From Flavobacterium ovatum (GTDB lineage: Bacteria; Bacteroidota; Bacteroidia; Flavobacteriales; Flavobacteriaceae), in contig NZ_CP160035.1 in the NCBI RefSeq assembly GCF_040703125.1, positions 3,065,001 to 3,129,000 on the forward strand: DNA of 64,000 bases. The letters are read 5' to 3'. Both the position numbers and the translations under genes were made by a program. Of the stretch, positions 28,433 through 37,595 are shown in pieces. The stretch's first letter is position 1; the number at the start of each line of letters is the position of its first letter. The notes under the pieces are model-generated. The model saw only the letters and a list, made by a program, of their open reading frames with translations, was not told the DNA's origin and did no database searches.

Positions 28433-29905
28433 ATGCAAGTAATAGATTATCTAATCTTTGTCGTTTATATGCTAGCTATGCTAGGAGTTGGCTATTACTT
28501 TTTCAAAAAAAACAAAACTGCAGAGGATTTTTACGTCAGCGGACGGAATATGAGCAGTTGGCACATTGGTTTGTCGGTTGTGGCTACTGATGTGGGGGGA
28601 GGTTTTTCTATCGGTCTTGGAGGATTGGGTTTCACCATGGGATTATCGGGCTCTTGGATGCTTTTCACAGGATTAATAGGTGCTTGGTTGAGTGCCGTAT
28701 TTTTAATTCCGAAAGTCAGCGAACTGGGACACAAACATAAATTCTTTACTTTTCCACAGATTTTTGAACACTTTTATTCGGCCAAAGTAGCTTTGTTGGC
28801 AGGGATTATTTCTGCGATAGGTTACATTGGTTTTACAAGTTCACAGGTTTTGGCTGGAGCCAAATTAGCTTCCGCTACGATTGAAGGATTAAATCTACAA
28901 ACTGCCTTGATAGTCATGGGGTTAATTGCAGTTATCTATACTGCTATTGGAGGTTTAAAAGCCGTGATTTATACTGATACCATACAATGGACGATTCTAA
29001 TTTGTGGCTTGGTGTTCATCGGAATTCCAATAGCTTATAACGCTGTTGGTGGATATGATGTAATAAAAAGTTCCCTTGCTCCTGAGTATTTATCATTGAC
29101 CAATATTTCGGGTTACCAAATCTTCAATTGGTCTATAACCATCATTCCGATTTGGTTTGTGGGAATGACTTTATACCAGCGTATATACGCAAGTAAAGGC
29201 GAAAAAGAAGCCAAGAAAGCGTGGTTGATTGCTGGAGTTTTTGAATGGCCTATTATGGCATTTATGGGCGTTAGTTTAGGCCTTTTAGCCAAAGTAGCTG
29301 CCAACCAAGGAATGTTTGCAGGAATTACAGACGCTTCGGGTATGGATAGCGAAATGGGATTGCCTATTTTACTAGCCACTATTTTACCTGTTGGATTAAT
29401 GGGACTGATGCTTTCTTCTTATTTTTCGGCAATACTTTCTACCGCTGATAGTTGCTTGATGGCTGCCTCAGGAAATATTGTCACTGATATTATTGCCAAG
29501 TTTTCGAAAAAAGAATTAACCCATAAAAAAGAACTGCAATTGTCTCAAATCGTGACTTTACTAGTCGGTGTTTTTGCAATTTTGTTGGCTTCGCAAATGC
29601 AAAACGTGCTTGAACTCATGCTTTACTCCTATGCCTTTATGGTTTCGGGTTTGTTTGTTCCGGTATTGGGCGCATTATTTTGGAAAAAAAGCCATCCTAT
29701 AGCCGCATTTTGGAGTATGTTACTAGGTGGAAGCACCACTATTGTTCTGATATTAACCAAAAATAAATTACCTTTAGGAATACAACTGCCACAAAATTTA
29801 GACGCAAACGCTTACGGCATTAGCGTGTCATTAATCGTTTTTGTCGCATTATCAATTTATCACACTAATAAAAAAGAAAAACAGCATGGAATTCAAGATA
29901 TTTAA
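28433..29905 (+). CDS. Sodium:solute symporter (SSS family)
   Basis: 490 residues from ATG 28433 (MQVIDYLIFVVYMLAMLGVG); in-frame codons upstream back to 28247 are regarded as leader. About 13 membrane helices are visible. Family marks include FYVSGRNMSSWHIGLSVVAT near the start, IYTAIGGLKAVIYTDTIQ in the middle and the sodium-site helix YFSAILSTADSCLMAASGNI. SSS carriers import amino acids, sugars, pantothenate or monocarboxylates with sodium. It leads an operon with GNAT, M20 amidohydrolase and two racemases, so an amino acid, N-acyl amino acid or small peptide is the likely cargo. Confidence 0.9.
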   Translation: MQVIDYLIFVVYMLAMLGVGYYFFKKNKTAEDFYVSGRNMSSWHIGLSVVATDVGGGFSIGLGGLGFTMGLSGSWMLFTGLIGAWLSAVFLIPKVSELGHKHKFFTFPQIFEHFYSAKVALLAGIISAIGYIGFTSSQVLAGAKLASATIEGLNLQTALIVMGLIAVIYTAIGGLKAVIYTDTIQWTILICGLVFIGIPIAYNAVGGYDVIKSSLAPEYLSLTNISGYQIFNWSITIIPIWFVGMTLYQRIYASKGEKEAKKAWLIAGVFEWPIMAFMGVSLGLLAKVAANQGMFAGITDASGMDSEMGLPILLATILPVGLMGLMLSSYFSAILSTADSCLMAASGNIVTDIIAKFSKKELTHKKELQLSQIVTLLVGVFAILLASQMQNVLELMLYSYAFMVSGLFVPVLGALFWKKSHPIAAFWSMLLGGSTTIVLILTKNKLPLGIQLPQNLDANAYGISVSLIVFVALSIYHTNKKEKQHGIQDI

Positions 29906-30320
29906 TAGCACTACAGGAGAAGATAAAACATTGACCAATCAAGTTATTGCTCAATTCCTTTTCACTCACCTTGAAGAATACGGAGATAAAATAGATGACA
30001 TTTTAAAATGCATTGCCTACGCCATGAATCCTCATAAAGGAGGAAATGTTGTGGTGGCTAAGGATGAAGGTAAAATTGTTGGGATTACGGTTATTAACAA
30101 TACTGGAATGAAAGGTTTTATTCCTGAAAATATCTTGGTCTATATCGCGGTTGACAATAGCCAACGTGGAAAAGGATACGGAAAACAGTTGATGCAAAAA
30201 GCAATTGACATCACTGATGGTGATATCGCTTTGCATGTTGAACCCAATAATCCTGCTAAAATTCTATACGAAAAACTAGGTTTCACGAACAAATACCTAG
30301 AAATGCGTCTTATCAAATAA
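29886..30320 (+). CDS. GNAT-family N-acetyltransferase
   Basis: 144 residues from ATG 29886 (MEFKIFNSTTGEDKTLTNQV); a start at 29841 inside the symporter gene is less likely. The acetyl-CoA site is clear: VYIAVDNSQRGKGYGKQLM (the R/Q-x-x-G-x-G/A loop as RGKGYG), followed by LHVEPNNPAKILYEKLGF at the C-terminus. It overlaps the symporter gene by 20 bases and is followed 7 bases later by the M20 gene. In this operon it may acetylate an amino group of the imported compound or its product; that is inferred. Confidence 0.87.
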   Translation: MEFKIFNSTTGEDKTLTNQVIAQFLFTHLEEYGDKIDDILKCIAYAMNPHKGGNVVVAKDEGKIVGITVINNTGMKGFIPENILVYIAVDNSQRGKGYGKQLMQKAIDITDGDIALHVEPNNPAKILYEKLGFTNKYLEMRLIK

Positions 30321-30327
30321 ACTAAAA

Positions 30328-31482
30328 ATGGAGAAATTGAATTTGAATACCACTGAATTAATTACTTTACGTAAAGATTTACATAAACATCCAGAAGTAG
30401 CTTTAAATGAAAACAATACAGCACAAAGAATTTGTTCTTTCCTCGAAAAATACCCTCCCGATGAACTCATCACTGAAGTTGGAGAAACAGGAATTCTTGC
30501 CATTTACAACGGAAAGGCAAAAGGTAAAACTGTAGTCTTTAGAGCAGAACTAGACGGATTGCCAATTACTGAAATCAATACCTTTGACCATAAATCAATT
30601 TTCGAAGGTGTGTCTCATAAATGCGGACACGACGGACACATGGCTATACTTTGCGGATTAGCATCTCAATTACACGCTAACAGACCTGAAACAGGAAAGG
30701 TAGTTCTATTATTCCAACCTGCCGAAGAAGATGGTCAAGGGGCTGTAAAAATTGCTCCTGATCCTCGTTTTAAAGCCTTAGAACCTGATTACATTTTTGC
30801 TTTACACAATTTACCTGGTTATCCAAAAAATCAAATTTTGGTCAAAAACCATACTTTTACTTGTGCCGTGAATAGTATTATTATCAAATTAAATGGTAAA
30901 ACATCTCACGCAGGCGAACCAGAGAAAGGAATCAATCCTGCTTTGGCTTTAGCCGAAATCACGACGCAGTTTCTAGGACAAATTCAAGCAGATATCTCGA
31001 AAGACAACTTTTGTTTGATTACGCCCATTTATTCGAAAATGGGTAAAAAAGCTTATGGTGTATCAGCAGGAAGCGGACAAACACATTTTACAGTAAGAAG
31101 CGACAGCAATGACCAAATGAAAATAATTGAAACTACACTTGAAAATATAGCCCAGTCAATTGCCGAGAAATACCACCTAGAAATAAAAATACGATGGACA
31201 CAAAGTTTTCACGCCAATGAAAACAATATAGAAGCGGTAGATTACGTACGTCAATCAGCCAAAATAAACGGATTTGAAAAAGTCGAAAAAGAGTTCCCGT
31301 TTACCTGGGGCGAAGATTTTGGAATTTTCACTCAACAATATTCCGGTGCCATGTTCGGATTGGGTTCTGGACTAGAGACTCCTGCCCTTCACAATCCTGA
31401 TTACGATTTCCCCGATGAAATTATTGGAACTGGAGTCGCTATCTTTCATCAAATTGCCAAACAAATTACTGATGCACACTAA
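30328..31482 (+). CDS. M20-family amidohydrolase / N-acyl amino acid hydrolase
   Basis: 384 residues. It matches the M20D amidohydrolases (hippurate hydrolase, IAA-amino acid hydrolase, N-acetyldiaminopimelate deacetylase). LRKDLHKHPEVALNE is the N-terminal pattern, FRAELDGLPI and HKCGHDGHMAIL carry metal ligands, and LLFQPAEEDGQGA holds the catalytic Glu. The lid domain contains GKTSHAGEPEKGINPALAL. Such enzymes cut an acyl group from an amino acid. The last 11 bases overlap the following racemase gene. Together with the racemases this points to release and stereo-inversion of an amino acid. Confidence 0.9.
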   Translation: MEKLNLNTTELITLRKDLHKHPEVALNENNTAQRICSFLEKYPPDELITEVGETGILAIYNGKAKGKTVVFRAELDGLPITEINTFDHKSIFEGVSHKCGHDGHMAILCGLASQLHANRPETGKVVLLFQPAEEDGQGAVKIAPDPRFKALEPDYIFALHNLPGYPKNQILVKNHTFTCAVNSIIIKLNGKTSHAGEPEKGINPALALAEITTQFLGQIQADISKDNFCLITPIYSKMGKKAYGVSAGSGQTHFTVRSDSNDQMKIIETTLENIAQSIAEKYHLEIKIRWTQSFHANENNIEAVDYVRQSAKINGFEKVEKEFPFTWGEDFGIFTQQYSGAMFGLGSGLETPALHNPDYDFPDEIIGTGVAIFHQIAKQITDAH

Positions 31483-32623
31483 TTCAATTATAGAGCTTAG
31501 CCAATCTGCTTTAGAAAAAAACATAGCTTTTTTGCGAAAAACATTTGGCAAAAAAGTTATCCTTTCCTCTGTTGTCAAAGGAAATGCTTATGGTCATGGA
31601 CTAGCCGAATTTGTAACCATGGCAAATGATTGTGGAATAACTCATTTTTCAGTTTTTGATGTCGAAGAAGCTAAAATAGTTCATACTACTCTGCAAGACA
31701 AAGTTACCATTATGGTCATGGGATTGGTTTCTGATGAAGATATGGAATGGGTAGTCACCAAGGGTGTTGAATTTTTTGTTTTCGAAAAAAACCGTCTCAA
31801 CAAAGCCATCAAAACAGCTAAGATTTTGCGAAAAAAAGCAAAAATTCATGTTGAAATAGAAACAGGAATGAACCGAACTGGTTTTGACAAAAAAGAATTA
31901 ACTAGCGTCATTGCTATTCTTAAAAAAGAAAGTGAACAGCTTACTTTCAAAGGACTTTGTACCCATTATGCTGGAGCAGAAAGCATCGCTAACTACTACC
32001 GAATTGATAGGCAAATCAAGAAATTTGAAGAAGCGTATCAATACGTTTGCGCCAATAATATAAAACCTGAAATCAAACACTCCGCTTGTTCTGCCGCTTC
32101 GATGATGTTTCCACAAACAAGAATGGATTTGGTTCGTATTGGAATCATGCAATATGGTTTATGGCCAAGTCCAGAAGTCTTTGTCAATTACCTAAATACC
32201 AAAAAAAGCAAAATCGATCCTTTGAATCGCGTGATTACTTGGAAAAGTAAAATCATGAACATTAAAACGGTGAATGCTGGTGAATTTATTGGGTATGGAA
32301 ATAGTTTTTTGGCCGAAAAAAAAATGACAATCGCAGTAATTCCTATTGGTTATTCTCATGGATATAGTCGTTCTTTGAGTAATCAAGGACGTGTTTTAAT
32401 TAACGGTCACCGTTGTGTAGTGGTGGGGTCTGTTAATATGAATATGATGACGGTAGACATAACCGATATTGGAAACGTAAAAAAAGAAGACGAAGTAATA
32501 CTCATAGGAAAACAAGATGAAGTCTCTGTTTCTATAGCTTCTTTCAGCGATTTAAGCAACCAACTTAATTATGAATTGCTCACCCGAATTTCCAAAACAA
32601 TACCCAGAAAAATAATAGAATAA
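31472..32623 (+). CDS. Alanine racemase-like PLP enzyme
   Basis: 383 residues from ATG 31472 (MHTNSIIELSQSALEKNIAF), overlapping the M20 gene by 11 bases; an in-frame ATG at 31415 lies too far inside M20. The N-terminal barrel has the PLP lysine in SSVVKGNAYGHG, then VEIETGMNRTGF and TRMDLVRIGIMQYGLWPS. The C-terminal beta domain has PIGYSHGYSRSLSNQGRVLI. The motif that is usually GRVCMDQ reads GSVNMNM here, so the Cys and the Asp are both changed. This suggests a racemase with a different or broader substrate range than the cell-wall Alr. Confidence 0.87.
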   Translation: MHTNSIIELSQSALEKNIAFLRKTFGKKVILSSVVKGNAYGHGLAEFVTMANDCGITHFSVFDVEEAKIVHTTLQDKVTIMVMGLVSDEDMEWVVTKGVEFFVFEKNRLNKAIKTAKILRKKAKIHVEIETGMNRTGFDKKELTSVIAILKKESEQLTFKGLCTHYAGAESIANYYRIDRQIKKFEEAYQYVCANNIKPEIKHSACSAASMMFPQTRMDLVRIGIMQYGLWPSPEVFVNYLNTKKSKIDPLNRVITWKSKIMNIKTVNAGEFIGYGNSFLAEKKMTIAVIPIGYSHGYSRSLSNQGRVLINGHRCVVVGSVNMNMMTVDITDIGNVKKEDEVILIGKQDEVSVSIASFSDLSNQLNYELLTRISKTIPRKIIE

Positions 32624-33696
32624 TGGCTTTTATAAAATTATACCGCAACAAACTGCAAGAAAATTTCACATTCTTAGACGAGATTTTTAAATCCCGTAAT
32701 ATAGATTGGGGAGTTGTTTCTAAACTTTTATGTGGCAACACCATATACATTAAGGAAATTATTGCTTTGGGAGTGAAAGAAATTCATGATTCCCGAGTAA
32801 GCAACTTGAAGAAAATAAAAGAAATTAATCCTGATATTCAGACGGTTTACATCAAACCTCCTGCAAAAAGAAGTATAGAGCGCATTGTTCGCTATGCTGA
32901 CGTGAGCTTCAACACCGAAAAATATACCATTCAATTACTTTCAGAAGAAGCACAAAAACAGAATAAAATCCATAAAATCATTATTATGATCGAAATGGGG
33001 GATTTACGTGAAGGTGTGATGGGTGAAGAATTAATTGCCTTTTACGGCGAAATTCTAAAATTACCCAATATAGAAATCAGAGGTATAGGAACCAATCTCA
33101 ACTGCTTGAGCGGTGTCATGCCTACCCAAGACAAACTGATCCAACTGAGTTTGTACAAACAATTGATTGAAGCCAAATTTAATATCAGCATTCCATGGGT
33201 TTCTGGCGGAACATCCGTAGCTGTACCTTTGATATTAAAAAATGCTCGACCGATGGCAGTCAATCATTTTAGAATTGGAGAAGCATTATTTTTCGGAAAA
33301 GACCTTTTTACAGGCGAAACTATGAATGGCATGCATAACGATGTTTTCAAACTTTTTGCAGAAATTATCGAAATCACCGAAAAACCCAATACTCCAACAG
33401 GAGAACTCGGAGAAAACGTTGCTGGAAATACTCTTACCGTAGATGAAAATGTTGATTTCGGTAAAACTTCCTTACGAGCCATACTTGACATAGGGCTACT
33501 AGACATGCAACCCCAGTATTTACAAGCCGAAGATGATAAAATAACTATTGTAGATGCCAGTTCAGATATGTTAGTGATTGACATTTCTAAATCGGACAAG
33601 AGGTACAAAATTGGAGACTTAGTAAGTTTTAAACTCCAATATATGGGAGCACTATATCTTTTGAACTCTGATTATATTGAAAAAAAAACAGAATAA
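32623..33696 (+). CDS. Alanine/ornithine racemase-family PLP enzyme
   Basis: 357 residues. It belongs to the ornithine racemase/YhfX branch of fold-III PLP enzymes: WGVVSKLLCGN carries the PLP lysine, followed by HDSRVSNLKKIKE, IMIEMGDLREGVM, IRGIGTNLNCLSGVMPT and WVSGGTSVAVPL. Its ATG overlaps the stop codon of the preceding racemase by one base (TAATG). It is only distantly related to its neighbour, so this is not a recent duplication. Two unlike racemases side by side suggest two substrates or two steps. The substrate is not determinable from sequence. Confidence 0.85.
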   Translation: MAFIKLYRNKLQENFTFLDEIFKSRNIDWGVVSKLLCGNTIYIKEIIALGVKEIHDSRVSNLKKIKEINPDIQTVYIKPPAKRSIERIVRYADVSFNTEKYTIQLLSEEAQKQNKIHKIIIMIEMGDLREGVMGEELIAFYGEILKLPNIEIRGIGTNLNCLSGVMPTQDKLIQLSLYKQLIEAKFNISIPWVSGGTSVAVPLILKNARPMAVNHFRIGEALFFGKDLFTGETMNGMHNDVFKLFAEIIEITEKPNTPTGELGENVAGNTLTVDENVDFGKTSLRAILDIGLLDMQPQYLQAEDDKITIVDASSDMLVIDISKSDKRYKIGDLVSFKLQYMGALYLLNSDYIEKKTE

Positions 33697-34363
33697 CTTG
33701 TTAAACACATGTAGTTTAACCTTGTAACCGTTTTTGTTTTGTTATTGAATTAAAGTTTAAATCATATTGTTATTGAAGGTTTTTATTGGAGATGTTTGAT
33801 CCGTGTCTAAAAGTACAAAGTATTTCAGATGGAAAAACCCAATCAAAAATTAAAGATTTTATGTCTATCAACGTAAAATCTGAAATATCATCCTGTAAGG
33901 AAATGGTAGTTAAACCCATCAACTAACACTCAGAACAAGCTTTAATCTATATTATTTATAACTCCTGAATAACGTTTCCACCGATCTCAACCTGACAAAT
34001 GAGTATCATTATTCCTGATAAATTTGGAGTATAAACACTCTGGTTTTTACTTCTCTGTTCAAGTCAATGAACTTAGCTAAGTAATTTTAATCTAATTATA
34101 TCGAAGATTCTACAAACAACTACCGCCCTGCATAAATTCCACAAGAGAATAATTATTAGATGGCAAAAAAAGGGTCAACAACAATGAAAATATTTCATTT
34201 TCTCCATAAATCTCACGTTAAATGATATTAACCCCAAAAATAAGGGGTGCAAACTGTTTAATTTACAAAAATCAAACAAACACCCCTCATATCAAGACGG
34301 GTTGTATATATTTTTATACATTTGCAAAAAAAATACCATTCAAACTAAACCTAACTATTAATT
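33697..34363. other. Non-coding gap upstream of amt
   Basis: GTTAAAC/GTTTAAC (33700-33720) forms a small hairpin after the racemase operon. Distant arms ATTTCAGAT/ATCTGAAAT lie near 33818-33892. Just before amt, AGGGGTG and CACCCCT (about 34243-34287) bracket a region with further pairing, and could be an operator or hairpin. TACATTTG at 34317-34324 is the probable -7 element, 39 bases before the amt ATG. A 44-codon frame at 33792-33926 has no support as a gene. Confidence 0.45.
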
Positions 34364-35677
34364 ATGAGAAAAATTATTCTTAGCGTGATATTAATCGCAC
34401 TTTTGGTTTTTACCTTCTTTTCAAATTTTCTTTTAACCCCACATACTACCGCTTCTGAAGCAGTTGTTTTTGACACTGGAGACACCGCTTGGATGATTGT
34501 AGCGACCGCCTTAGTCCTAATTATGACTCCTGGATTGGGATTCTTTTACGGAGGTATGGTTGGCAAAAAAAATGTCATCAGTACCATGCTTCAAAGTTTT
34601 ATGGCCATGATTATTGTGAGCGTACTTTGGATCGTAATTGGTTTTAGTTTATCATTCGGTACTAGTATTGGAGGAGTTATAGGAAACCCAATGGATTATT
34701 TCATGTTTCAAGGAGTAGGAACCAACACCGCTTGGAACCTTGCCCCTACGATTCCTTTTATGTTATTTGCTTTATTTCAAGCTAAATTTGCGATCATCAC
34801 ACCTGCCTTAATTACAGGTGCATTTGCCGAGAGAATTCGTTTTTGGGCTTATATGTTATTCATGGTTTTGTTTATCCTTTTAATTTATGCTCCATTGTGT
34901 CATATGACTTGGCATCCTGATGGATTGTTCTTTCAAATGGGCGTATTGGATTTCGCAGGAGGAACTGTAGTTCACATGAGCGCTGGATGGGCAGCCTTAG
35001 CGGGCGCGATGTTCTTAGGAAAAAGAAAAGTTCAAAAAGTAAGTCCTGCTCGTATTACTTATGTATTATTAGGAACAGGATTATTATGGTTTGGATGGTT
35101 TGGTTTCAACGCAGGATCTGCCATGGGTGCTAACGGATTAGCCGTACAAGCATTAGGAACTACAACCGTTGCCGCAGCTGCTGCTGGTATGGCTTGGGTT
35201 TTCATTGACAAAATCCTAGGACACAAACTATCCGCTATGGGAGCTTGTATCGGAACTGTAGTAGGATTAGTAGCTATCACCCCTGCTGCAGGATTTGTAA
35301 GTATTCCACACGCAATTTTCATTGGAGTATTCAGTAGTTTAGTAAGTAATTATATGGTGAGTTTATTTCCAAAAGGAAAAATTGACGATGCCCTTGACGT
35401 ATTTGCTTGTCACGGTGTAGGTGGTATGACAGGAATGTTGCTAACAGGAGTTTTTGCTTCCTCAGCAGTAAACCCTGGAGTAGTTGATCAAGGATTAATC
35501 TTTGGAGAAACAACTCTTTTCTTTCACCAAACTACTGCCTTAATAATGGTATCCCTATTCGCATTCGTTGGCTCATATGCATTATTCTTCATTGTAAACA
35601 AAATTACACCACTACGTGTAAGCGAAGACAAAGAAGAGCTAGGATTAGATATCTCTCAACACGGAGAATACCTTTAA
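34364..35677 (+). CDS. amt: Ammonium transporter
   Basis: 437 residues. A signal-like N-terminal helix is followed by the 11 helices of the Amt/MEP/Rh fold. Signature parts are TPGLGFFYGGMVGKKN, ITGAFAERIRF, GGTVVHMSAGWAALAGA (first pore His), WFGFNAGSAMGANGLAV and VFACHGVGGMTGMLLTG (second pore His). It carries ammonium across the inner membrane. No glnK gene lies next to it here, unlike in many bacteria. The gene has its own promoter-like element and a strong terminator, so it is probably monocistronic. Confidence 0.95.
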   Translation: MRKIILSVILIALLVFTFFSNFLLTPHTTASEAVVFDTGDTAWMIVATALVLIMTPGLGFFYGGMVGKKNVISTMLQSFMAMIIVSVLWIVIGFSLSFGTSIGGVIGNPMDYFMFQGVGTNTAWNLAPTIPFMLFALFQAKFAIITPALITGAFAERIRFWAYMLFMVLFILLIYAPLCHMTWHPDGLFFQMGVLDFAGGTVVHMSAGWAALAGAMFLGKRKVQKVSPARITYVLLGTGLLWFGWFGFNAGSAMGANGLAVQALGTTTVAAAAAGMAWVFIDKILGHKLSAMGACIGTVVGLVAITPAAGFVSIPHAIFIGVFSSLVSNYMVSLFPKGKIDDALDVFACHGVGGMTGMLLTGVFASSAVNPGVVDQGLIFGETTLFFHQTTALIMVSLFAFVGSYALFFIVNKITPLRVSEDKEELGLDISQHGEYL

Positions 35678-35701
35678 AAACTAATTTCACACACATAATC
35701 A

Positions 35702-35738
35702 AACACTCTAAAGATTCGTCTTTAGAGTGTTTTTTTTG
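35702..35738 (+). terminator. Terminator after amt
   Basis: AACACTCTAAAGA pairs perfectly with TCTTTAGAGTGTT around a TTCG loop, followed by eight Ts. Confidence 0.9.
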
Positions 35739-35909
35739 CTAAATATTTTGGAATGCCTCCATTATAAAAGGAGTTTGACACCCTTTGCGCTCATAAAGCT
35801 TCTTACTATAATGCCATCTAGCTATCCGACACTTCAATCCCTCATCTGAAACAACCAGATAATTAGACGGCTTAATACTGTTTTCAAACCAACTGTAGCA
35901 TACTTTTTT
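35739..35909 (-). pseudogene. Possible gene remnant
   Basis: An open frame of 56 codons on the minus strand ends with TAG at 35739-35741 and has no start codon. The translation is Trp/Cys/His-containing and protein-like (for example PSNYLVVSDEGLKCRIARWH then YSKKLYERKGCQTPF). Upstream it breaks at a TAA beside a run of eight As, where a slip could restore a longer frame (EIRSTALKK). I do not recognise the family. It could be the decayed end of a lost gene or chance. The rest of the gap to 36355 shows only the small frame at 36078. Confidence 0.3.
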
Positions 35910-36077
35910 TTAAGGCAGTTGACCTAATCTCATTTACATTAAATACACTCTGCATCTATGTAGTTTTCATACTTGGTAGTCAATTTGATAATTATTGACC
36001 AGAATCTAATAGCAATATACCTACTAATAGGTATTGCCTACAATTCAACAAGTTACTATCTTACAAAAAACTTAATT

Positions 36078-36257
36078 ATGAAAATAAAGTCCCTCTTTAC
36101 GTTTTTAATTATAGCTTTTTACCCAATTACTCTAGTCCTTTCTTTTTTTCTGAATAAAATTAGCACACCAAGCCTTCTAAAAGCTGATATCCGCATTATT
36201 CATACTACAGAAACCGATAAAACAGCAAAAATAAACCTTTCAAATTTACCGCCTTAA
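36078..36257 (+). CDS. Possible small secreted or membrane peptide
   Basis: 59 codons from ATG 36078 (MKIKSLFTFLIIAFYPITLV). A basic start and a hydrophobic helix are followed by a polar tail (KADIRIIHTTETDKTAKINL). In-frame codons continue upstream to 35973 but look non-coding. No homologue is recognised and no promoter box is evident. It precedes the T9SS cargo gene by about 100 bases. Confidence 0.3.
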   Translation: MKIKSLFTFLIIAFYPITLVLSFFLNKISTPSLLKADIRIIHTTETDKTAKINLSNLPP

Positions 36258-36355
36258 CCAATATACCATAGACTAATAGCCCAAAATATTGTCTAGTAAT
36301 GGATAATCATTTATTTAAAACATAAGCTTAATTTATAACCTAAAAGTCAATTAAT

Positions 36356-37510
36356 ATGAAAAAAGAACTACTATTTATCGTAACAGTATTTACAATCTCA
36401 TTACAAAGTCAACCCAAAATTAAATCTGCTATTGAAGAAAATTTTGATGGAACTAATTGGTACAATAGCCAAGGTTACAATTACGAATATGACATTGATA
36501 ACAATCTCAAAACAGAGACATCCTATAGCTGGAATGGCTCGAGCTGGACACAAAGCTATAAATCTACTTATATTTATAATGCAAACAATAAAGCTACAGT
36601 ACATACTGAACAACAATGGGATGCAATCAATCAGTATGTAAATTCGATTAAGACCACTTACACCTACGATTCCGAAGGTATCCTTGAAGAAATTTTAGAC
36701 CAAAACTGGGATGGAATACAATGGGTAAATGCCTATCAAACATTTATAACTAACGTTAATATGGCACCATCATCCGTGATAGATTATAAATGGAATGGTT
36801 CAGACTGGGTCAATGATTATAGAATTACATTGACTTACACAGGAAATAATCCGACTCAAATTATAAATGAAGAATGGGATGGAACGCAATTTAATATATC
36901 AGACAGAGACCTTTTTACCTATAACACAAACAATTACATAGTTACATACGTCAATGAAATAGGGAATGGTACTGCATGGTCAGAAGATCAAAGAATCACT
37001 TACGAACTAGATACTAATGGAAATCGCATAAGAGAAACTGAGACTTATCAAGCAAGCAATACAAAAACTGAATATCATTATGATTTATCAGCTCAATTAT
37101 CAACCTTCCTTCATCCATTTAAAGAGAAAACAGGAGTAGATTATTTCTTTGAAGATTTTCCTTATGTAAATAAAATATTAGATCAAGTGAATTACAACTA
37201 CGATAGTTTTTCAAGCACTTATAAAAATTCGAGCAGAACTACCTATAATTACGACAGCACTCTTACTCTAAATACTGAAAATTTTGAACAAACCCCAAAA
37301 ATTAAACTTTATCCAAATCCTGCAAACAGTTATATTGAAATAAAAGGATTAACAAATCCAGAAACTGTCAATGTTTATAGTATTCTAGGTGTAAAAGTTC
37401 TTGAAAAGACAATCAACGTTGATGATAAAATTATTATCAAAAACTTCTCTAATGGTTTATATTTCTTGAAATTTAAAAACGGAAATACGTTAAAGTTTTT
37501 AAAAAATTAA
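36356..37510 (+). CDS. T9SS-exported repeat protein (type A sorting domain)
   Basis: 384 residues with a signal peptide (about 1-19). Residues 25-300 contain about seven units of some 40 residues built on a W(N/D)G-x-x-W pattern with following Tyr-rich strands (WNGSSWTQSYKSTYIY, WDGIQWVNAYQTF, WNGSDWVNDYRITLTY, WDGTQFNISDRDLFTY). Similar repeats occur in Bacteroidetes surface proteins. The C-terminus from about residue 318 (LYPNPANSYIEIKG, then VNVYSILGVKVLE, NGLYFLKF) is a type A sorting domain, the signal that sends a protein through type IX secretion. It is therefore a secreted or surface-attached protein; ligand unknown. Confidence 0.88.
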   Translation: MKKELLFIVTVFTISLQSQPKIKSAIEENFDGTNWYNSQGYNYEYDIDNNLKTETSYSWNGSSWTQSYKSTYIYNANNKATVHTEQQWDAINQYVNSIKTTYTYDSEGILEEILDQNWDGIQWVNAYQTFITNVNMAPSSVIDYKWNGSDWVNDYRITLTYTGNNPTQIINEEWDGTQFNISDRDLFTYNTNNYIVTYVNEIGNGTAWSEDQRITYELDTNGNRIRETETYQASNTKTEYHYDLSAQLSTFLHPFKEKTGVDYFFEDFPYVNKILDQVNYNYDSFSSTYKNSSRTTYNYDSTLTLNTENFEQTPKIKLYPNPANSYIEIKGLTNPETVNVYSILGVKVLEKTINVDDKIIIKNFSNGLYFLKFKNGNTLKFLKN

Positions 37511-37535
37511 GCTAAATTAGTGAATTGTTATACCT

Positions 37536-37575
37536 AAAAAGACCTCGTTTTAAATCCTTAAAACGAGGTCTTTTT
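37536..37575. terminator. Bidirectional terminator between convergent genes
   Basis: A perfect 18-bp stem (AAAAAGACCTCGTTTTAA and its complement) with a 4-base loop serves both the T9SS cargo gene and the convergent dsbD gene. Confidence 0.9.
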
Positions 37576-37595
37576 ATATCTCAAAACTAGAATCC

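Noticed and set aside
33792..33926. 44-codon frame in the gap before amt
   Set aside because: Length expected by chance in AT-rich DNA; no signal peptide, promoter or known motif.
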